A stretch of 64,000 bases of DNA from assembly GCF_900104895.1 (NCBI RefSeq), contig NZ_LT629742.1, positions 2,852,001-2,916,000 of the forward strand. Direction: 5' to 3'. Below the pieces are notes generated by a model. It was not told the origin of the DNA and searched no databases. It worked only from the letters and a program-made list of their open reading frames with translations. The DNA is from Microterricola viridarii. Lineage in GTDB: Bacteria; Actinomycetota; Actinomycetes; Actinomycetales; Microbacteriaceae. The position numbers were made by a program, and so were the translations under genes. How positions within the stretch are numbered: the first letter of the stretch is position 1; every line of letters begins with the position of its first letter. Below are positions 17,817-26,437 of this stretch, piece after piece.

Positions 17817-18437
17817 ATGGCTTCAGAGCATTACTTCAGCGCGGATCCGGGGAGTGAGCTCAAATTGCGCCGCATCCAGGTGCGCCTCGGCGGGCAGGAC
17901 CGTGAGGTCACGACCTCCAACGGAATCTTCAGTCCGGACCACATCGACCAGGGCACCGAGGTGTTGCTGCGCTATGCGCCGACTCCCCCGGCGACCGGCA
18001 ATCTGCTGGACCTCGGCTGCGGCTGGGGCCCGATCGCCCTGACGCTGGCCCTGGAATCCCCGGAGGCCACCGTGTGGGCCGTCGACGTGAACGACCGCGC
18101 GCTGGAGCTGGTCCGGCGAAACGCCGAGGAGCTCGGCCTCGGCAACGTCCGGGCCGTGCGGCCTGAGGACGTGCCGGAGGACGTGCGGTTCGAGACCATC
18201 TGGTCGAACCCGCCCATCCGCGTCGGCAAGGACGTGCTGCACTCGATGCTGCAGCACTGGCTGCCGCGCCTGAAGCCGGGCACCGACTCCTATCTGGTCG
18301 TTCAGCGCAACCTCGGCTCCGACTCGCTGCAACGCTGGCTCGAGGCGGAGTTCGCCGGCTCGCTGGAGATCGCCCGCGAGGCCATCAGCAAGGGTTTCCG
18401 GGTGCTGAAGGTTACCCGTCCGGACGCCGCGGAGTAA
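17817..18437 (+). CDS. RsmC-like SAM-dependent methyltransferase
   Basis: This 206-aa protein corresponds to the catalytic domain of 16S rRNA m2G1207 methyltransferase (RsmC). The SAM site is NLLDLGCGWGPIALTLAL, with the acidic loop VWAVDVNDRALEL. The base-flipping motif is WSNPPIRVG (NPP-I). It lacks the second, inactive N-terminal domain of E. coli RsmC, as is common in actinobacteria. A leaderless start fits the TAGATT placed 7 nt before ATG. The target base is assumed from the family, not shown. Confidence 0.87.
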   Translation: MASEHYFSADPGSELKLRRIQVRLGGQDREVTTSNGIFSPDHIDQGTEVLLRYAPTPPATGNLLDLGCGWGPIALTLALESPEATVWAVDVNDRALELVRRNAEELGLGNVRAVRPEDVPEDVRFETIWSNPPIRVGKDVLHSMLQHWLPRLKPGTDSYLVVQRNLGSDSLQRWLEAEFAGSLEIAREAISKGFRVLKVTRPDAAE

Positions 18438-18445
18438 CCAACCGC

Positions 18446-18461
18446 GTGCCCGGCCGGGCAC
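18446..18461. terminator. G/C hairpin between the rsmC-like gene and dapF
   Basis: GTGCCCGGCCGGGCAC is a perfect palindrome between two convergent stop codons. It has no T-tract but the position suits a bidirectional terminator. Confidence 0.45.
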
Positions 18462-18470
18462 GAGTGTCCT

Positions 18471-19352
18471 CTAGCCGAGGCTGAGCACCCCGTCGAAGAC
18501 GAGCTCGGCCGGGCCGGAGAGCGCGACGTGCTCGCCGTCCTCGGTCGGGAACATGCGCACGCCGAGCACGCCGCCCGGCACCTCGACCCGCCACTGGTTG
18601 GGCGCGCCGGCGCCGGCCCAGTGCCGGACGGCGAGGGCGGCGGCCGCCGCGCCCGTGCCGCAGGACTGCGTCTCGCCGGAACCGCGCTCGTGCACCCGCA
18701 TGCGGAAGCGGCCGACGCCGTCGTGCACCAGTGGGTCGGCCGGCACGACGAACTCGATGTTCGCTCCGCCCTCCGGGGCGGGGTCGAGCTGTGGGATGTA
18801 GCCGAGGTCGGCGGCATCGAGCTCGGCATCGTCGGCGAGGGCGACGACCACGTGCGGGTTGCCGACGCTGATGCCGAGGCCGGGTCGGGCGACCGGGAGG
18901 TTCTTGGCGCGCACGAGCGGCTCGCCTCCGGCCAGCCGCCACCGGCCGAGGTCTACCTGGAAGCCGGTGCGATTGCTCTGCACGTCCCGGACGCCGGCGC
19001 GGGTGCCGATCGAGAGGGTGTCGCCGGCTGGCAGCTCGGCCAGGCCCTGGTCCAGCAGGAAGCGGGTGAAGACGCGGGCGCCGTTGCCGCACATCTCAGA
19101 GGGGGTGCCGTCGGCGTTCCAGTAGTCCATGAACCAGACGGCGTCCGGGTCCTCGGCCAGCGCCGCGGCGCCCTCCGGCAGGGCGTCGGAGCGCACGGCC
19201 CGGATCAGCCCGTCGGCGCCGATTCCGAAGCGCCGGTCGCAGACGGCGGCGATCTGTGCCGGGCTGAGCGGGTGCGAACCGTCCGGGTCGGCGAAGAGCA
19301 CGAAGTCGTTGCCTGTGCCCTGGCCCTTGGTGAAGTGGAGGTCGAAAGCCAT
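18471..19352 (-). CDS. dapF: Diaminopimelate epimerase
   Basis: DapF (293 aa) interconverts LL- and meso-diaminopimelate for lysine and cell-wall synthesis. Both active-site cysteines are visible: [10 protein letters not shown] and [13 protein letters not shown]. The N-terminus [17 protein letters not shown] is typical. The ATG at 19352 has TAGACT (19364-19359) 6 nt upstream, a leaderless promoter separating it from miaA. It ends convergent with the rsmC-like gene. Confidence 0.97.
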   Translation of the reverse strand: MAFDLHFTKGQGTGNDFVLFADPDGSHPLSPAQIAAVCDRRFGIGADGLIRAVRSDALPEGAAALAEDPDAVWFMDYWNADGTPSEMCGNGARVFTRFLLDQGLAELPAGDTLSIGTRAGVRDVQSNRTGFQVDLGRWRLAGGEPLVRAKNLPVARPGLGISVGNPHVVVALADDAELDAADLGYIPQLDPAPEGGANIEFVVPADPLVHDGVGRFRMRVHERGSGETQSCGTGAAAAALAVRHWAGAGAPNQWRVEVPGGVLGVRMFPTEDGEHVALSGPAELVFDGVLSLG

Positions 19353-19361
19353 GCGCCCAGT

Positions 19362-20375
19362 CTAAACGGCGGGTGTGCTCCGGCCGGCCTCGGCCGGCGC
19401 TGCGCCGGCCGCCCGCCAGGCGGACAGCGCTGCGTCAACGCGGGCGGCGCCGGCATCCGGCCCGTCCTGCTCCGTCGCGGCCGGCAGCCAGTGCGCGTGC
19501 GGGTAGCGCTTGAACCAGCTGACCTGCCGGCGGGCGTAGCGGCGGGTGAGCTGCTGCGTCGCCTCGATCGCCTCGGCCCGGGTGCTGCGGCCGTGGATCT
19601 CGTCGATGGCCTGGGTGTATCCGATGGCCCGGCTGGCGGTGACGCCCTCCTCGAGGCCGAGCGGCAGCAGGGCGCGGGCCTCGTCGAGCAGGCCGTCGGC
19701 CCACATCTGCTCGACCCGACGGTCCAGGCGCGCGGTGAGCTGCTCGCGCTCGGAGGCCAGGCCGATGACGGCGAGCGGGTGCCAGGGCTCTGGCTCGTCC
19801 GGCAGGGCGGCCGCGTTCGGCTCGCCCGTGATGGCGATCACCTCGAGGGCGCGGACGATGCGCCGGCCGTTTGTGGATCCCACCCGGAGCGCGGTCGCCT
19901 GGTCGAAGGCGGCCAGCCGGCGGTACAACAGGCCGGGTCCGAGCTCGGCCAGCTCCGCCTCGAGTGCGGCCCGGATGACGGGGTCGGTGCCCGGGAAGCG
20001 GAAGTCGTAGACCAGTGCGGAGACGTACAGCCCGGAGCCGCCGACCACGATCGGCACCGCCCCGCGCGCGCGGATGTCGTCGACGACCGCCCTGGCCTGC
20101 TCCTGGTAACCGGCGACGGCCGCCTCGTCCCGCACGCCGAGCACGTCGAACATGTGGTGCGGGATGCCGCGGCGCTCGGCGAGCGGCAGCTTGGCCGTGC
20201 CGATGTCCATGCCGCGGTAGAGCTGCATCGCGTCGGCGTTGACGATCTCGGCCGCGATGCCGTCGGCGGCGAGGCGTTCGGCAATGTCGAGGGAGAGCGC
20301 GGACTTGCCCGTGCCGGTGGCCCCGACGACGGCGATCAGCGCGGCCGGGTCTGCCCCGGGCCGGCCGGGCCGCAT
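19362..20375 (-). CDS. miaA: tRNA dimethylallyltransferase
   Basis: MiaA (337 aa) adds the isopentenyl group to A37 of tRNAs that read UNN codons. The P-loop is [20 protein letters not shown], followed by [19 protein letters not shown] and HHMFDVL. ERRVEQM-type and [20 protein letters not shown] sequences complete the family. The start overlaps the miaB stop by one base (TGATG). MiaB acts on the product of MiaA, so co-expression makes sense. Confidence 0.96.
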   Translation of the reverse strand: MRPGRPGADPAALIAVVGATGTGKSALSLDIAERLAADGIAAEIVNADAMQLYRGMDIGTAKLPLAERRGIPHHMFDVLGVRDEAAVAGYQEQARAVVDDIRARGAVPIVVGGSGLYVSALVYDFRFPGTDPVIRAALEAELAELGPGLLYRRLAAFDQATALRVGSTNGRRIVRALEVIAITGEPNAAALPDEPEPWHPLAVIGLASEREQLTARLDRRVEQMWADGLLDEARALLPLGLEEGVTASRAIGYTQAIDEIHGRSTRAEAIEATQQLTRRYARRQVSWFKRYPHAHWLPAATEQDGPDAGAARVDAALSAWRAAGAAPAEAGRSTPAV

Positions 20376-21970
20376 CAGCGCAGCTCGTCGTCGGTGTTGT
20401 AGATGGGGACGGTGCTGGCGCCGCCCGCGCGCAGTGTCGGGAAGCCGAGGAGGACTGGCCCTGGCGCGCCCTGGCCGCCGTCGGCGGCGCCGGACGGCAC
20501 GCCGCAGGACTCCGCCTCCTGGCGGTCCCAGGCGTCGCCGGAGCGGGTGCGCCGGATGGCGAGCGGGGCGTCGTCGACGGAGTCGGCGATGAGGAAGAAC
20601 GGTGCGGCCTGGGTCACCGTCACGGTGACCACGTCGCCGGGGCGCGGCGTCTCGGAGCCGGCCGGCACCTCGAAGTGCACGAGGCGGCTGTCCTCTGCCC
20701 GCCCGGAGAGGCGGTTCGTGTCGGCATCCTTCTTGCCGGCGTGGTTGCCGACGAGCACTTGGACGGTGCGGCCGACGACCTTCTCGTTCTCCTCCCAGGA
20801 GATGCGGTCCTGCAGGGCGATGAGGCGTTCGTAGCGCTTTTGGACGACCTCCTTGGGGACCTGCTCCTCCATGGTCGCCGCCGGCGTGCCGGGGCGGATG
20901 GAGTACTGGAAGGTGAAGGCGGTGGCGAAGCGGGCCTCCTCGACGACGCGCAGCGTCTCCTGGAAGTCCTCCTCGGTCTCGCCGGGGAAGCCGACGATGA
21001 TGTCGGTGCTGATCGCGGCGTGCGGCATGCGCTCGCGCACCCGCTCGAGGATGCCGAGGAACTTCGCGGAGCGGTAGGAGCGCCGCATCGCCTTCAGCAC
21101 CCGGTCGGAGCCGGACTGCAGCGGCATGTGCAGCTGCGGCATCACGGAGGGCGTCTCGGCCATCGCGTCGATGACGTCGTCGGTGAAGGCGGCCGGGTGC
21201 GGGCTGGTGAAGCGGATGCGCTCGAGGCCCTCGATGGCGCCGGCCGCGCGGAGGAGCTTGCCGAAGGCGAGCCGGTCGCCGAACTCGACGCCGTAGGAGT
21301 TCACGTTCTGGCCGAGCAGGGTCACCTCGAGGGCGCCGTCGTCGACGAGGGACTGGATCTCGGAGAGCACCTCGCCGGGGCGGCGGTCCTTCTCCTTGCC
21401 GCGGAGGGCGGGCACGATACAGAAGGTGCAGGTGTTGTTGCAGCCGACGGAGATGGACACCCAGCCGCTGTAGCTGGAATCGCGCTTGGTGGGCAGCGTG
21501 GAGGGGAACGTCTCCAATGCCTCGAGGATCTCGATCTGCGCCTCGTCGTTGTGGCGGGCCCGCTCGAGCAGGCTGGGCAGGGCGCCCATGTTGTGGGTGC
21601 CGAAGACGACATCCACCCAGGGCGCCTTCTCCAGGATGACGTTCTTGTCCTTCTGGGCCAGGCAGCCGCCGACGGCGATCTGCATACCGGCATGGCGGCG
21701 CTTGACGCCGGCCAGGTAGCCCAGGTTTCCGTAGAGCTTGTTGTCGGCGTTCTCGCGCACCGCACAGGTGTTGATCACGACGACGTCGGGCTCGACGCCG
21801 TCGGCCTTGATGTAGCCGGCGGCCTCGAGCGAGCCGCTCAGGCGCTCCGAGTCGTGCACGTTCATCTGGCAGCCGTAGGTGCGCACCTCGTAGCTGCGTG
21901 CTCGCCCCGCGGCATCGTGTGACGCCGACGACGGCGCAATGATCGTGGGGTTCTCGCTGACGGTGCTCAT
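20375..21970 (-). CDS. miaB: tRNA-2-methylthio-N6-dimethylallyladenosine synthase
   Basis: MiaB (531 aa) is a radical-SAM methylthiotransferase acting on i6A37 after MiaA. The N-terminal UPF0004 domain has three cluster cysteines ([20 protein letters not shown]). The radical-SAM motif is [13 protein letters not shown] domain follows near residues 390-455, then about 65 low-complexity residues. The ATG at 21970 is preferred; a GTG three codons upstream is possible. TAAACT lies 10 nt before the ATG, so the leader would be only about 3 nt. It follows recX by 18 nt. Confidence 0.96.
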   Translation of the reverse strand: MSTVSENPTIIAPSSASHDAAGRARSYEVRTYGCQMNVHDSERLSGSLEAAGYIKADGVEPDVVVINTCAVRENADNKLYGNLGYLAGVKRRHAGMQIAVGGCLAQKDKNVILEKAPWVDVVFGTHNMGALPSLLERARHNDEAQIEILEALETFPSTLPTKRDSSYSGWVSISVGCNNTCTFCIVPALRGKEKDRRPGEVLSEIQSLVDDGALEVTLLGQNVNSYGVEFGDRLAFGKLLRAAGAIEGLERIRFTSPHPAAFTDDVIDAMAETPSVMPQLHMPLQSGSDRVLKAMRRSYRSAKFLGILERVRERMPHAAISTDIIVGFPGETEEDFQETLRVVEEARFATAFTFQYSIRPGTPAATMEEQVPKEVVQKRYERLIALQDRISWEENEKVVGRTVQVLVGNHAGKKDADTNRLSGRAEDSRLVHFEVPAGSETPRPGDVVTVTVTQAAPFFLIADSVDDAPLAIRRTRSGDAWDRQEAESCGVPSGAADGGQGAPGPVLLGFPTLRAGGASTVPIYNTDDELR

Positions 21971-21988
21971 GATGAGCACTAGTTTAGA

Positions 21989-22981
21989 TCAGCGGAACCG
22001 AACGCCGCCTGTCGGCCGCTTGCGGGCGGCGAGGGCCGCCTTCACCGCGTCGCGCACCACGCCGGACCCGTAGCCCTTGCGCATCAGGAATCCGGTGAGA
22101 CGCCGCTCGGCGGTGGCGTCGTCGTAGGAGCTCAGCTGCCCGGCGCGCTTGACCGCCAGCTCCATGGCTCGCGCCCGCTCCTCGTCCTGGTCGGACTCCC
22201 CCAGCGCCTCGCTGACGACGGCCGGGGAGATCCTGCGTCGGTTGAGTTCCTGCTTGATGGAGGAGGCGCCGAGGCCCTTGCGCCGGCGCAGCTGGTCGAT
22301 GATGTTCTCGGCCAGGCGGAGGTCGTCGAGGTAGCCGAGGCGCACCATCCGCTCCACCCATTCCTCGAGCTGCTCGGCCGGCAGGCCATTCTGCTCGAGG
22401 AACTGCTCGACCTCGACGATGGACATGTCGCGTCTGGCCAGCTTCTTCAGGAGCGCGCGCTCCAGGGCGTCGGGGTCGAATTCCTCGACCTCGTCCTCGT
22501 CGTCCGCCTCGTCGCTGTACTCCTCGGTCCAGTCGCCCGGCTCGGCGAGCTGGCGCGGCAGCGCCACCGGCGCCGATGCGTCGAAGCCGCGCTCGGCCAG
22601 CTCGCGCTCCGGCTCCACCCAGGGGCGTCGGAATGCGGTGCTGCCCATGCCGGACTCTGTCGTGACGTCGACGCCGGGTGCCGCCCACGGCAGGTAGCTG
22701 ACCTTCGCCAGCGGCTCCGCCTCGGCCGGCTCGCCCGCGGGCTCGTCGACCTCGGGTGCTGCGGGGCGGGGCCGGACGGCGCGGGGCTTCGCGGCCATGG
22801 GCTTCGCGGCCGCCGGCGTCACGGGAGCCGGCGTCGCGGCAGCCGGCGTCGCGGCAGCCGGCGTCGCGGGAGCGTCCTCCGCGTCCGGCGTGCCGGGGCG
22901 GCCGCCCGGCTCGGCGTCGATCTGGGTGTTCTCACCCTCGTCGTCGCTCGAGCCGTGGCCGCCCCACCATCCGATTTCCAT
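21989..22981 (-). CDS. recX: Regulatory protein RecX with long N-terminal extension
   Basis: RecX modulates RecA filaments. The conserved three-helix repeats occupy roughly residues 165-320 (LLKKLARRDMSIVEVEQFLEQNG, LGYLDDLRLAENIIDQL, GASSIKQELNRRRISP, RRLTGFLMRKGYGSGVVRDAV). About 160 residues precede them: an Ala/Pro/Thr repeat region (see 22812-22871) and an acidic stretch. At 330 aa it is about twice the typical bacterial length, though long forms are known in actinobacteria. It lies 13 nt downstream of recA, and co-transcription with recA is expected. Confidence 0.93.
   Translation of the reverse strand: MEIGWWGGHGSSDDEGENTQIDAEPGGRPGTPDAEDAPATPAAATPAAATPAPVTPAAAKPMAAKPRAVRPRPAAPEVDEPAGEPAEAEPLAKVSYLPWAAPGVDVTTESGMGSTAFRRPWVEPERELAERGFDASAPVALPRQLAEPGDWTEEYSDEADDEDEVEEFDPDALERALLKKLARRDMSIVEVEQFLEQNGLPAEQLEEWVERMVRLGYLDDLRLAENIIDQLRRRKGLGASSIKQELNRRRISPAVVSEALGESDQDEERARAMELAVKRAGQLSSYDDATAERRLTGFLMRKGYGSGVVRDAVKAALAARKRPTGGVRFR
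22812..22871. repeat. Four tandem copies of a 15-bp unit in recX
   Basis: The unit GCCGGCGTCGCGGCA (with 1-2 changes between copies) repeats four times in frame. It encodes TPAAA-like pentapeptides in the disordered N-terminal region of RecX. Copy number may vary between strains. Confidence 0.8.
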
Positions 22982-22994
22982 GATTCGCCTCGGG

Positions 22995-24107
22995 CTAGGC
23001 GCCCTTGCGGGCCTTCAACTTCTCGACGAGCGGCGTCTCCTCGGGGGCGATGCCCGCCGCGGCGTCTTCCGCCGCCTTCTTGGCGGCCTCCGCCTTGGCT
23101 GCGACGCCGGCCGGGCCGATGCCCAGCTTGCCGAGCAGGCGGGTCTCGATGTCCAGGGCGATGTCGGGGTTGCGCAGCAGGAAGTTGCGCGAGTTCTCCT
23201 TGCCCTGGCCGAGCTGGTCGCCCTCGTAGGTGTACCAGGCGCCGGACTTCTTGACGATGCCGTGGTCGACGCCGAAGTCGATCAGGCTGCCCTCGCGGGA
23301 GATGCCGACACCGTAGATGATGTCGAACTCGGCCTGCTTGAACGGCGGCGCCATCTTGTTCTTGACGACCTTGACACGGGTGCGGTTGCCGACCGCGTCG
23401 GTGCCGTCCTTCAGCGTCTCGATACGGCGGATGTCGAGGCGGACCGAGGCGTAGAACTTGAGCGCCTTGCCGCCGGCGGTGGTCTCCGGGCTGCCGAAGA
23501 AGACACCGATCTTCTCGCGCAGCTGGTTGATGAAGATCATGGTGGTGTTGGTCTGGCTGAGGCCACCGGTGAGCTTGCGGAGCGCCTGCGACATGAGGCG
23601 GGCCTGCAAGCCGACGTGGGAGTCACCCATCTCGCCCTCGATCTCGGCGCGCGGAACGAGGGCCGCCACGGAGTCGATCACGATCAGGTCGATGGAGCCG
23701 GAGCGGACGAGCATGTCGGCGATCTCGAGCGCCTGCTCACCGGTGTCCGGCTGGGAGACGAGGAGCGCGTCGATGTCGACGCCGAGCTTCTTGGCGTACT
23801 CCGGGTCGAGGGCGTGCTCGGCGTCGATGAACGCGGCGATGCCGCCGTTGCGCTGGGCGTTGGCGATCGCGTGCAGCGTCAGCGTGGTCTTACCCGAGGA
23901 CTCCGGGCCGTAGATCTCGACGATGCGGCCGCGGGGAAGCCCGCCAATGCCGAGGGCGACGTCCAGCGCGATCGAACCAGTGGAGATGGTCTCAACGGGT
24001 GCGCGCTCGTCGCTGCCGAGGCGCATGACGGAGCCCTTGCCGAACTGGCGGTCAATCTGGGCGAGAGCGGTTTCGAGCGACTTCTCGCGGTCTGCAGGTG
24101 ATGGCAT
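22995..24107 (-). CDS. recA: Recombinase RecA
   Basis: RecA (370 aa) forms nucleoprotein filaments for homologous recombination and triggers LexA cleavage. Walker A is GPESSGKTT, Walker B is [15 protein letters not shown], the L2 region is [35 protein letters not shown], and the N-terminus is [18 protein letters not shown]. No intein is present. The C-terminal tail is Ala/Lys-rich with scattered Glu. The ATG at 24107 has AAAGGAG upstream. It is first of recA-recX. Confidence 0.99.
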   Translation of the reverse strand: MPSPADREKSLETALAQIDRQFGKGSVMRLGSDERAPVETISTGSIALDVALGIGGLPRGRIVEIYGPESSGKTTLTLHAIANAQRNGGIAAFIDAEHALDPEYAKKLGVDIDALLVSQPDTGEQALEIADMLVRSGSIDLIVIDSVAALVPRAEIEGEMGDSHVGLQARLMSQALRKLTGGLSQTNTTMIFINQLREKIGVFFGSPETTAGGKALKFYASVRLDIRRIETLKDGTDAVGNRTRVKVVKNKMAPPFKQAEFDIIYGVGISREGSLIDFGVDHGIVKKSGAWYTYEGDQLGQGKENSRNFLLRNPDIALDIETRLLGKLGIGPAGVAAKAEAAKKAAEDAAAGIAPEETPLVEKLKARKGA

Positions 24108-24124
24108 TTCGGTCTCCTTTTGCT

Positions 24125-24192
24125 GGTTCGATTCGCCTATAGGCTGTCGTGTTCGAGTCGGCGGAATGAGATTCCCTGGGACGAACTGACAA
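24125..24192 (-). promoter_or_regulatory. recA upstream region with TCGAAC half-sites
   Basis: The minus strand holds two TCGAAC half-sites (near 24154 and 24132) but no complete CGAAC-N4-GTTCG box. GCCTATAGGC (24135-24144) is a 10-bp palindrome that may include a -10. Further up, TTGTCAGTTCG (24192-24182) resembles the -35 of the damage-inducible, LexA-independent recA promoter of mycobacteria, but a matching TANNNT at the usual spacing was not found. Confidence 0.35.
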
Positions 24193-24380
24193 GGCAGTCA
24201 GCAGTTCTTCCGCTGATGTTTTCGACTGTACGCCGACCCTCTGACACGAGGTTTTGCACGGGCGTAGTGGTGGAGAACGATCAGCTCAAGCGCTGCTGTG
24301 CAGGAGCCTAGTACGAACCGAACAAATATTCGAGCCCAGAGCGGCGTGTCGGCGTCCGGAATCGAAGGCGTTGCGGGCCG

Positions 24381-24611
24381 CTAGCTCGCGGATGCCGGCT
24401 TCGGCAGGCCCACGCCGTACCAGCGCTCCCGCGGGACGTCGGTCTCAGCGCAGATCGCCAGCCACACCTCGCGCGGTTGCACGCCGTCCGCCAGCGCCTG
24501 GGCGGCGGTGCGGTTTCCGAGCGCGGTGAGCACCAGGTCGGCCTGCACGACGGCGGCGTATGCCGGGCCGAACTCGGTGGCCATGGCCAGGTTGAACTCA
24601 CTTCGACGCAT
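24381..24611 (-). CDS. DUF3046 domain protein
   Basis: This 76-aa protein belongs to DUF3046: it begins MRRSEFNLAMATEFGPAYA and contains QALADGVQPREVWLAICAETDVPRERWYGVG. It has no known function and is nearly always found beside recA in actinobacteria, as here. The ATG at 24611 has TAGCGT (24623-24618) 6 nt upstream, so it is probably leaderless and transcribed separately from clgR, which ends in a terminator. Confidence 0.88.
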   Translation of the reverse strand: MRRSEFNLAMATEFGPAYAAVVQADLVLTALGNRTAAQALADGVQPREVWLAICAETDVPRERWYGVGLPKPASAS

Positions 24612-24675
24612 GCGACAACGCTAACCAGTGCCGGCCGGGAATCACAATCGCGCCGGAGGAGGCCGGCACCAATGC

Positions 24676-24709
24676 AAAACGACAGGCCGGTCAGAAGACC
24701 GGCCTGTCG
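24676..24709 (-). terminator. Terminator of clgR
   Basis: GACAGGCCGGT and its complement (24681-24691 against 24698-24708) form an 11-bp stem with a 6-nt loop, followed on the minus strand by GTTTTG. It lies between clgR and the DUF3046 gene. Confidence 0.8.
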
Positions 24710-24774
24710 AATGTGTGTCTCCGTCGCGCGTCACACCGTTGCGCAGCGACCGAGGAAATAGTGAGTCTGCGTGG

Positions 24775-25083
24775 TTATCGAACCATCATGTCCACGTCGA
24801 AGTTCACGACGAACTCGTCGGGAACGGTGTCGGGGATCGGGTCGATGCCTTCGAGAACGGCGAGACGATCGCCGACCTCACGCATGATGACCGAAATCGG
24901 GGTGTCGAGTGCATCAGCAACCGAAGCGAGAATCTCGCTCGAGGCTTCTTTCTGGCCGCGCTCCACCTCGCTCAAGTAGCCCAAGGCCACGCTGGCCTTG
25001 CTGGCAACCTGCCGAAGGGTGCGCCCCTTCTGAAGTCGGAAGTCCCTGAGTACATCGCCGATTTCTTGACGAACCAGAATCAT
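24775..25083 (-). CDS. clgR: Cro/C1-type helix-turn-helix regulator, ClgR-like
   Basis: The 102-aa product has an XRE helix-turn-helix at about residues 6-62 (IGDVLRDFRLQKGRTLRQVASKASVALGYLSEVERGQKEASSEILASVADAL). In actinobacteria the gene between cinA and recA is ClgR, an activator of clpP1P2, clpC and other stress genes, and a Clp substrate itself. Here the C-terminus VNFDVDMMVR is hydrophobic rather than ending in the -LAA seen in streptomycetes, so degradation by Clp is uncertain. The ATG at 25083 has GGAGG upstream; the frame extends further but crosses the leader. Confidence 0.85.
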   Translation of the reverse strand: MILVRQEIGDVLRDFRLQKGRTLRQVASKASVALGYLSEVERGQKEASSEILASVADALDTPISVIMREVGDRLAVLEGIDPIPDTVPDEFVVNFDVDMMVR

Positions 25084-25153
25084 CGGAACCTCCTCCATAT
25101 TTATCAAGGCCCAGAGGCCTGTTAAGGAGGTCAGTTTATCCGAACCCCCCACT

Positions 25154-25221
25154 GCACCGACTCTAGCGGTGCACACTGGGCTTTTCTTGTGAATTCGTGG
25201 GGTGTAACCGCACTTTGTGCG
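25154..25221 (-). promoter_or_regulatory. clgR upstream region with two inverted repeats
   Basis: Between the clgR start and the cinA stop are GCACCG-N7-CGGTGC (25154-25172) and the palindrome CGCAC-TTT-GTGCG (25209-25221). The second does not match the published ClgR box (CGC-N5-GCG spacing). They are candidate operator sites for clgR control. Confidence 0.35.
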
Positions 25222-25262
25222 CTTCTATTCCACGGCGGAGCAGGAATATGCACACGGTGCCC

Positions 25263-25802
25263 TCACGCGTGTGGGCGCTGCCCGTCCAGCGCCTCTCGGA
25301 GCGCCTCCAGCGCGGCGTTCACCGACGCGGCCCGCACGGCGGAGCGGTCCCCCGCAAGGCGCAGGCCGACCGAGCGGGTGCCGGCCGCCGAGGCCACGCC
25401 GAGGTAGACGACGCCCGGCGGTTGGCCGTCTTGCGGGTCGGGCCCGGCGACGCCCGTCGTGGCGATTCCGTAGTCGGCGGCGCGGCCGTCGACGGCGAGC
25501 ACCCGGCGCACGCCGTCGGCCATCTGCCTGGCGACCTCCGGGTCGACGGCGCCGCGCTCGGCGAGCAGGGCGGCGTCGACGCCGAGCACGCTGTGCTTGA
25601 TGGCGGTGTTGTAGGCGACGACGGCCCCGCTGACCGCGGCGGAGGCGCCGGGCACGGCGATGAGCGTCGCGGCGAGCAGGCCGCCGGTCAGCGACTCGGC
25701 GATGGCGACGGTCTCGCCGCGGCGGGTGAGCTCGGCGATGACGCGGGCCGCGGCATCCGGCGTCAGCGCAGTCGTCGGCTCGGGCTCGGCGGGGGTGGGC
25801 AT
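25263..25802 (-). CDS. CinA C-terminal domain protein (nicotinamide-nucleotide amidase)
   Basis: This 179-aa protein consists only of the CinA C-terminal domain, which in PncC deamidates NMN for pyridine-nucleotide recycling. Family features are GETVAIAESLTGGLLAATLIAVPGAS, VVAYNTAIKHSVLGV and DYGIATTGVAGPDPQDGQPPGVVYLGV. The N-terminal MoaB-like domain of full CinA is absent. The ATG at 25802 is 9 nt after the pgsA stop, so pgsA-cinA-clgR is one transcription unit. No competence role is implied. Confidence 0.9.
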   Translation of the reverse strand: MPTPAEPEPTTALTPDAAARVIAELTRRGETVAIAESLTGGLLAATLIAVPGASAAVSGAVVAYNTAIKHSVLGVDAALLAERGAVDPEVARQMADGVRRVLAVDGRAADYGIATTGVAGPDPQDGQPPGVVYLGVASAAGTRSVGLRLAGDRSAVRAASVNAALEALREALDGQRPHA

Positions 25803-25810
25803 GGTGCCGC

Positions 25811-26431
25811 CTACAGGCCGCTCTTCTTGAGCTTCGCGGCGTCGAGGAGGTACTGCACGCCCGTGTAGACGGTGATCAGGACGGCCGCCGTCATGGCGAT
25901 GCCGTTCACCCAGAACACCCAGTCGCCGAAGAGCGTCCAGAACGGCAGCAGCGCGAGCGAGATCGCCACGGACTGCACCAGCGTCTTGAGCTTGCCGCCC
26001 TTGGAGGCCGGGACCACGTTGCCGCGGCCGAGCTCGACGAAGCGCCACACGGTGATGCCCACCTCGCGCACGACGATGATGGCCGTCACCCACCACGGGA
26101 GTTCACCCAGGATCGACAGGCAGACCAGCGCCCCGCTGGTGAGCAGCTTGTCGGCGATCGGGTCGAGGATCTTGCCGAGGTCGGTGACGAGGTTCTTGCG
26201 CCTCGCGATGGCCCCGTCGATGCCGTCGGTGCCGATCGCGACGATGAACAGCACGGCCGCCCACCAGCGCAGCGCGCCGTCGGCACCGTTGTCGGCCAGC
26301 AGCATCCAGAAGAACAGCGGCGCCAGCAGGATGCGCACCCCGGTGATCACATTGGGTGCGTTCCAGTTGCTGGGGCGCGCTGCGGGCGCCGGCTGCGCGG
26401 GGCCGCCGGACGTGGTGTCGCTGGGTGTCAT
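25811..26431 (-). CDS. pgsA: CDP-diacylglycerol-glycerol-3-phosphate phosphatidyltransferase
   Basis: This 206-aa integral membrane enzyme makes phosphatidylglycerol phosphate. The CDP-alcohol phosphotransferase motif is complete: DGIDGAIARRKNLVTDLGKILDPIAD, with the D-G-x2-A-R, G and two terminal D residues. About five hydrophobic segments are present, and the N-terminal 20 residues are hydrophilic. It is located 6 nt after ftsK and before cinA, the usual ftsK-pgsA-cinA order. Confidence 0.95.
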   Translation of the reverse strand: MTPSDTTSGGPAQPAPAARPSNWNAPNVITGVRILLAPLFFWMLLADNGADGALRWWAAVLFIVAIGTDGIDGAIARRKNLVTDLGKILDPIADKLLTSGALVCLSILGELPWWVTAIIVVREVGITVWRFVELGRGNVVPASKGGKLKTLVQSVAISLALLPFWTLFGDWVFWVNGIAMTAAVLITVYTGVQYLLDAAKLKKSGL

Positions 26432-26437
26432 GTCTGG

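Noticed and set aside
22995-24107. Intein or insertion in recA
   Set aside because: The RecA reading frame is continuous at 370 aa with all motifs at normal spacing.
25209-25221. ClgR autoregulatory box
   Set aside because: The palindrome CGCAC-TTT-GTGCG has 7 bases between CGC and GCG, not the 5 of the published box.
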